A stretch of 64,000 nucleotides of DNA from Rubrobacter calidifluminis (GTDB lineage: Bacteria > Actinomycetota > Rubrobacteria > Rubrobacterales > Rubrobacteraceae). The position numbers were made by a program, and so were the translations under genes. The DNA lies in contig NZ_JAQKGV010000015.1 in assembly GCF_028617075.1 (NCBI RefSeq), positions 1 to 64,000 of the forward strand, read 5' to 3'. Positions 60,385 through 64,000 of the stretch are shown here, piece after piece; the first letter of the stretch is position 1; each line of letters begins with the position of its first letter. Below the pieces are notes generated by a model. It was not told the origin of the DNA, ran no database searches, and saw only the letters and a program-made list of their open reading frames with translations.

Positions 60385-61293
60385 TTATCCGGACCCGCCC
60401 TTCTGTCCGCCCTGCGGGGTGCGGTTGACCAGGTAGATGCCGATCATGATCAGGAGCGCCCCCACGACGAGCGTGGCGGTGAAGGGCTCGCCGAGGAAGA
60501 TCACGCCGATCGCGACCGAGGTGAGCGGGACGACGAAGATGTACGCCGAGGCCCGGCTGGCCTCCCCCGCGCTCACCAGCCCGAGCCAGAGTATCCAGGC
60601 GAGCGTTATCGCGGCGAGCGAGATGAAGAGCAGGCTCCACCAGAACTCGCCCGAGGACCACCGGATGGCCCCCCACGACTCGGTGAGGCTCCCGACCACC
60701 GTGAGGCCGACCCCGCCGAAGAGGAACGAGAGCGCGATGAACCACAGCGTCGAGACCACGCCCTGCACCCGCTTGAAGTACACCGTGCCGATGGACCAGC
60801 TGATCCCTCCGATCACCCCGGCGAGGAGCCCGGGGAGCTCGAAGTGCCCTCCGAGATCCCCGAAGCTCACCGCCACCACCCCGAGGAAGCCGAGCACGAG
60901 CCCGACGACTTTCGCCACGCCGAGCGATTCCCCGAGGAAGAAGGCCGCGAGCAGCCCGGTGACGATCGGCTGCAGGTAGACCAGCACCGCCGCGAGCCCG
61001 GAGGGGAGATCCAGCACCGCTATCGTCTGCAGCCCGACGAAGAGCCCGGAGTTGAAGACGCCCGAGATGACGTAGGTGTGCCAGACCCCACGCAGCTTCG
61101 GACGTCCGTCCCAGATGGCCGCGATAACGGCCAGCCCGAAACCTCCGAGCAGCACCCTTATCCCGGCGAAGAGCAATGGAGGGGCGTCCCGCAGCCCGAT
61201 CTTGACGAAGGGGAACGAGGCCCCCCAGATGAGCGCCAGCGCGACGAAAGCGAGCGCTGCGTTTCTGGGGGAGGAGAGGAGCCTGTCGTTCAA
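60385..61293 (-). CDS. EamA/DMT-superfamily transporter
   Basis: A 302-residue drug/metabolite transporter with ten predicted segments from two EamA repeats. The repeat starts are LALIWGASFPFVKIGLRDAPP and VIGGISWSIGTVYFKRVQG, and the ends LAAFFLGESLGVAKVVGLVLGFLGV and IGVIFLGEPFTATLVVGALLIMIGI have the usual (F/L)LGE motif in each half. TTG at 61293 follows GGAGAGAGACGG. It lies 11 nt after the aldo/keto reductase stop, so the two are one transcript. It probably exports a small metabolite, perhaps linked to that reductase. Confidence 0.9.
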   Translation of the reverse strand: MNDRLLSSPRNAALAFVALALIWGASFPFVKIGLRDAPPLLFAGIRVLLGGFGLAVIAAIWDGRPKLRGVWHTYVISGVFNSGLFVGLQTIAVLDLPSGLAAVLVYLQPIVTGLLAAFFLGESLGVAKVVGLVLGFLGVVAVSFGDLGGHFELPGLLAGVIGGISWSIGTVYFKRVQGVVSTLWFIALSFLFGGVGLTVVGSLTESWGAIRWSSGEFWWSLLFISLAAITLAWILWLGLVSAGEASRASAYIFVVPLTSVAIGVIFLGEPFTATLVVGALLIMIGIYLVNRTPQGGQKGGSG

Positions 61294-61304
61294 CCGTCTC
61301 TCTC

Positions 61305-62279
61305 CTACATCCCCTCCGGGGCGGGTCCGCCGACCGGGACCGCACCCCGCATGATCCTGTCTATCTCCCGCAGCTCCTCTTCGGAGAGGTCTATCCCGGC
61401 CGCCGGTGCAGTCCCTTTGATGTGATCCGGCCTCCTGGCCCCGACTATCGCGGCGTCGACAGCCGGGTTGGCGAGCGTCCAGGCCACGGCGAGCTGCGGG
61501 AGGGTGTAGCCCCGCTCGCCGGCGAAGCGCTTGAGCTCTTCCACCTTCTCGAGGTTCTTCTCGAAGGCCTCTCCCTGGAACATCGGGCTCTTCGAGCGCC
61601 AGTCGTCCTCCGGGAAGCGCGTCTGCTTCGTCATCCTTCCGGAGAGCAGCCCGTGGGCGAGCGGTCCATAGACCAGCACCCCGACCCCGTGCCCGGCACA
61701 GTAGGGGAGGATGCGCTCCTCGATCTCGCGCCGGAAGAGGTGATAGGGCGGCTGCAGCGCGTCCAGCTTCCTTACCTTCTCGAAGGCTGCCATCTGCTCC
61801 TCGTCGAAGTTGGAGACGCCGACGTAGCGGATCTTGCCCTCCCTGACCATCTCATCCAGCGCCCCGGCGCTCTCCTCGACGGGGACGTCGGGGTCGGGCC
61901 AGTGGAGCTGGTAGAGGTCGACGTAGTCCGTGCCGAGGAAGCGCAGCGAGTCCTCGACACCCTTGCGCAGCCAGCCCGGGCTCGCATCCCTCAGGAGCCT
62001 GTCCCCCTCCATCCTGAGCCCGCCCTTGGTGGCGAGGACGATCTCCTCGCGTCGGCTCTTCAGTTCCGGGGCGAGGGCCTCCCCGAGCAGCCGCTCCGCT
62101 TCTCCGAACCCGTAGGCCTGCGCGGTGTCGAAGAAGTTTACGCCGAGGTCGAGCGCCCGGCGGATGGCGGACTCTATCCCGTCCTTCTGCGGGGCACCCC
62201 AGTCCCCTCCGGCCTGCCAGGTCCCGAAGGCGACCCTGGAGACTTTCAGGTCTGTCTTTCCAAAACGCGTGTATCTCAT
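61305..62279 (-). CDS. Aldo/keto reductase
   Basis: A 324-residue NADP(H)-dependent aldo/keto reductase of the AKR11/AKR13-like group. The catalytic tetrad is Asp and Tyr in VNFFDTAQAYGFGEAERLLG, Lys in IVLATKGGLRM and His in LYQLHWPDPDVP. Cofactor residues are in VPVGG/AIVGARRPDHIKG near the C-terminus. It begins RYTRFGKTDLKVSRVAFGTW, standard for the family. It starts at ATG 62279 and is followed by the EamA transporter. The region at 62280-62491 upstream is a divergent promoter gap shared with the LarA-like gene. Confidence 0.92.
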   Translation of the reverse strand: MRYTRFGKTDLKVSRVAFGTWQAGGDWGAPQKDGIESAIRRALDLGVNFFDTAQAYGFGEAERLLGEALAPELKSRREEIVLATKGGLRMEGDRLLRDASPGWLRKGVEDSLRFLGTDYVDLYQLHWPDPDVPVEESAGALDEMVREGKIRYVGVSNFDEEQMAAFEKVRKLDALQPPYHLFRREIEERILPYCAGHGVGVLVYGPLAHGLLSGRMTKQTRFPEDDWRSKSPMFQGEAFEKNLEKVEELKRFAGERGYTLPQLAVAWTLANPAVDAAIVGARRPDHIKGTAPAAGIDLSEEELREIDRIMRGAVPVGGPAPEGM

Positions 62280-62491
62280 CGAAATACCTCCTCGAAACGA
62301 CTCTCTTCGAACGCGGGTAACCCTTCCCGCAAACGCAAAAAGGCAAACGGGCTTCCCCGTTCCAGGTAGAGTCTACAACCCTCGTGGCCGGAGGACGACC
62401 TCGGAGACGCCAACCAGACGGCTCCTTGGTGCTGGACCTTGCTCTGCTGCTATCCTTCTCCGAGAGAGATGTGTTCGTGGGGGTGAGAGGC

Positions 62492-63772
62492 ATGCAGAGG
62501 ACCGTCCACGGCGAGATGGAGGAGTTGCTCTCGCGGGTCGAGCCGCCGCGGGTCGCGCTCGTCGAACAGGAGCTCGAGAGCCCGCCCGCCATAAGGGACG
62601 TCCGGTCCGCGGTGCGGGAGGCTCTCGGGGAGGTGGAGCTCCCGAGGGGTTCGGTCGCGGTCGGCGTCGGCAGCCGGGGTGTGGGGCGTGTGGCGGAGGT
62701 CGCCTCCGCGCTCGTCGAGGCGCTCAAAGACGCCGGGGCCGATCCCTTCATCGTGCCTGCGATGGGGAGCCACGGGGCCTCCACCGCCGAGGGGCAGGCG
62801 GAGGTGTTGCGGCATCTGGGGGTGAGCGAAGAGCGGGTCGGGTGCCCGATCCGGGCGACGATGGAGGCCGTCGAGGTGGGGAGGACCCCCGCGGGAGTCC
62901 CGGTCTACATGGACCGATACGCCTTCGAGGCCGATGCGGTCGTGGTCATCAACCGCGTGAAGCCGCACACCGCCTTCCGCGGGGAGGTGGAGAGCGGGCC
63001 GACCAAGATGCTCGCGATCGGGCTCGGCAAGCAGAAGGGGGCGCACGCGGTGCACGCCGCCGGCTGGGAGTACATACACCGCACCATCCCCGAGGCCGCC
63101 CGCGTCGCCATCGATGCCGGCAGGGTCGCCTTCGGGCTCGCCGTGCTCGAGAACGCCGACGAGGAGCCCTGCCGTATCGTCGCGATCCCGGCGGAGGAGC
63201 TCCCCGAGAGGGAGATCCCGCTTCTTAAGGAGGCGAAGAGAAACCTCCCGCGGATACCCTTCTCCGAGATCGACGTGCTCGTCGTGGACGAGATCGGCAA
63301 GAACGTCTCGGGTGACGGGGCCGACCCGAACGTCACCGGACGCTACCCGACACCCTACGCCTCCGGCGGCCCATCCGTGGAGCGGATGGTCTTCCTCTCG
63401 CTCACCGGGGAGACCGGCGGCAACGCCAACGGCGTCGGGATGGCCGACGTCGTCACCCGGCGTCTCGAGGAGCAGATGGACCGCGAGGCCACCTACATGA
63501 ACGCCCTCACCTCCACCACCCCGGCGCCCGTGCGGCTGCCGATGGTCATGCCGAACGACCGGCTCGCGGTCGCCGCCGCCCTCGAGATGTGCGCCGGGGT
63601 CCGACCGGAGGAGGCCCGCCTCGTACGGATAACGAACACCCTCCGGCTGCACCGGATGTGGGTCTCGGAAGCGCTGCTCGACGAGGTGAGAGAGAATCCC
63701 CGGTTGCACCTCGTCGAGGGACCCGTCCCCATGCGCTTCGACGGGGATGGGAACCTCGAGGGGGTGGACTGA
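62492..63772 (+). CDS. LarA-like (DUF2088) protein
   Basis: A 426-residue protein of the lactate-racemase-like (DUF2088) group, whose founding member LarA uses a nickel-pincer nucleotide cofactor. Landmarks are VAVGVGSRGVGRV, AMGSHGASTAEGQAEVL, NRVKPHTAFRGEVESGPTKM and IGLGKQKGAHAVHAAG. The GLGKQKGA and SHGA segments are conserved in this branch. No larB, larC or larE cofactor genes are adjacent, so a racemase role is not secured. ATG at 62492 follows GGGTGAGAGG; longer starts at 62384 or 62471 are possible. It is upstream of aroA but 160 nt away. Confidence 0.82.
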   Translation: MQRTVHGEMEELLSRVEPPRVALVEQELESPPAIRDVRSAVREALGEVELPRGSVAVGVGSRGVGRVAEVASALVEALKDAGADPFIVPAMGSHGASTAEGQAEVLRHLGVSEERVGCPIRATMEAVEVGRTPAGVPVYMDRYAFEADAVVVINRVKPHTAFRGEVESGPTKMLAIGLGKQKGAHAVHAAGWEYIHRTIPEAARVAIDAGRVAFGLAVLENADEEPCRIVAIPAEELPEREIPLLKEAKRNLPRIPFSEIDVLVVDEIGKNVSGDGADPNVTGRYPTPYASGGPSVERMVFLSLTGETGGNANGVGMADVVTRRLEEQMDREATYMNALTSTTPAPVRLPMVMPNDRLAVAAALEMCAGVRPEEARLVRITNTLRLHRMWVSEALLDEVRENPRLHLVEGPVPMRFDGDGNLEGVD

Positions 63773-63840
63773 CCGCCTCCGAAGGAGTATCTTTTCTGGC
63801 CGGCGAAAAACCCGTTGCGGCGGTGACCTGGCAGCGGGAA

Positions 63841-63846
63841 TATACT
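63841..63846 (+). promoter_or_regulatory. -10 box upstream of aroA
   Basis: TATACT ends 7 nt before the GTG at 63854, so transcription would start at this codon. No good -35 hexamer at 16-18 nt. It is probably the promoter for aroA. Confidence 0.45.
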
Positions 63847-63853
63847 CCTTTTC

Positions 63854-63925
63854 GTGAAAGAGAACACAGCAACCTGCGAGGTGATCCGGGCGCGGCTGCG
63901 CCGGGTGCCGGAAGAGAGGGGGTAG
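63854..63925 (+). CDS. Possible small leader ORF before aroA
   Basis: A 23-codon GTG-initiated frame that begins at the predicted transcription start and ends 6 nt before the aroA ATG. The sequence (KENTATCEVIRARLRRVPEE) contains no Phe, Tyr or Trp, so it is not an aromatic attenuator like the one at 26040. It could couple translation to aroA through the short gap, or be chance. Confidence 0.3.
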   Translation: MKENTATCEVIRARLRRVPEERG

Positions 63926-63931
63926 AGAGAC

Positions 63932-64000
63932 ATGGGCTACCTGTGCGTACGCGGGGTGGAGGGACCGCTGCGCGGGACGATCGGCGTCCCGCCCTCCAAG
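63932..64000 (+). CDS. aroA: EPSP synthase (3-phosphoshikimate 1-carboxyvinyltransferase), N-terminal start only
   Basis: Only the first 23 codons are in the window. They read GYLCVRGVEGPLRGTIGVPP followed by Ser-Lys, which matches the opening strand and the substrate-binding Lys of EPSP synthases (usually PGDKS; here PPSK). The ATG at 63932 has GAGAGGGGG upstream. EPSP synthase adds PEP to shikimate 3-phosphate in the pathway whose first enzyme is encoded at 26224. The assignment rests on a short segment. Confidence 0.65.
   Translation, partial: MGYLCVRGVEGPLRGTIGVPPSK

Overview
The window reads as a high-GC actinobacterial chromosome. Gene content and style (two-gene class I fumarase, ATP-type PEPCK, aconitase with a long acidic linker, GOLPH3-like protein, many GTG/TTG starts, a mix of Shine-Dalgarno and leaderless starts) fit a Rubrobacter-like lineage. 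That name is an inference; no rRNA or tRNA gene is visible to confirm it.

Layout. 1-1.6 kb: end of a sugar ABC permease and an amidohydrolase-fold protein that lacks two metal-site residues. 1.6-4.7 kb: a decayed IS5-type transposase next to a frameshifted fructose-PTS EIIC remnant, followed by intact HPr and enzyme I genes. 4.8-15.1 kb: a block containing a UbiB kinase/SCP2 operon and an oxidative operon (hydrolase, FMO-like protein, SDR, Baeyer-Villiger monooxygenase, P450). This block is bracketed by two copies of the 3' end of the enzyme I gene. 15.1-34.3 kb: housekeeping and transport genes (phosphopentomutase, ABC-2 exporter, aconitase, 2-hydroxyacid dehydrogenase, GOLPH3-like protein, sdpRI pair, DAHP synthase, PQQ-type lipoprotein, divergent mntR/mntH, NagA, macrodomain).

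34.4-49.7 kb is a large catabolic locus. A GntR/UTRA regulator sits among four copies of a TTGTACGTACAA-like palindrome, each overlapping or adjoining a sigma-A-like promoter. These promoters face (i) CoA-transferase III, acyl-CoA dehydrogenase, MmgE/PrpD and MaoC genes, (ii) an MFS importer and an SDR, (iii) an asparaginase-type amidase, and (iv) a NodB-fold hydrolase, a small Cys protein, a CobW GTPase, an M20 amidohydrolase, a dihydropyrimidinase and a carbamoylsarcosine-amidase-like hydrolase. Together they look like uptake and ring opening of a cyclic amide or imide followed by CoA-dependent breakdown of the acid; the substrate is unknown.

49.7-64 kb: MsrB, class II photolyase, fumarase, PEPCK, a glyoxalase-fold dioxygenase with a palindromic operator, a heterodimeric ABC exporter, an EamA transporter, an aldo/keto reductase, a LarA-like protein and the first codons of aroA.

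The strongest small-scale discovery is upstream of the DAHP synthase gene. A consensus promoter fires at the ATG of a 31-codon leader ORF containing Phe-Tyr-Tyr-Phe, followed by a terminator hairpin: a probable aromatic-amino-acid attenuator. A second recurring pattern is that five of the nine convergent gene pairs overlap by exactly the 4-nt CTAG or CTAA of their two stop codons.
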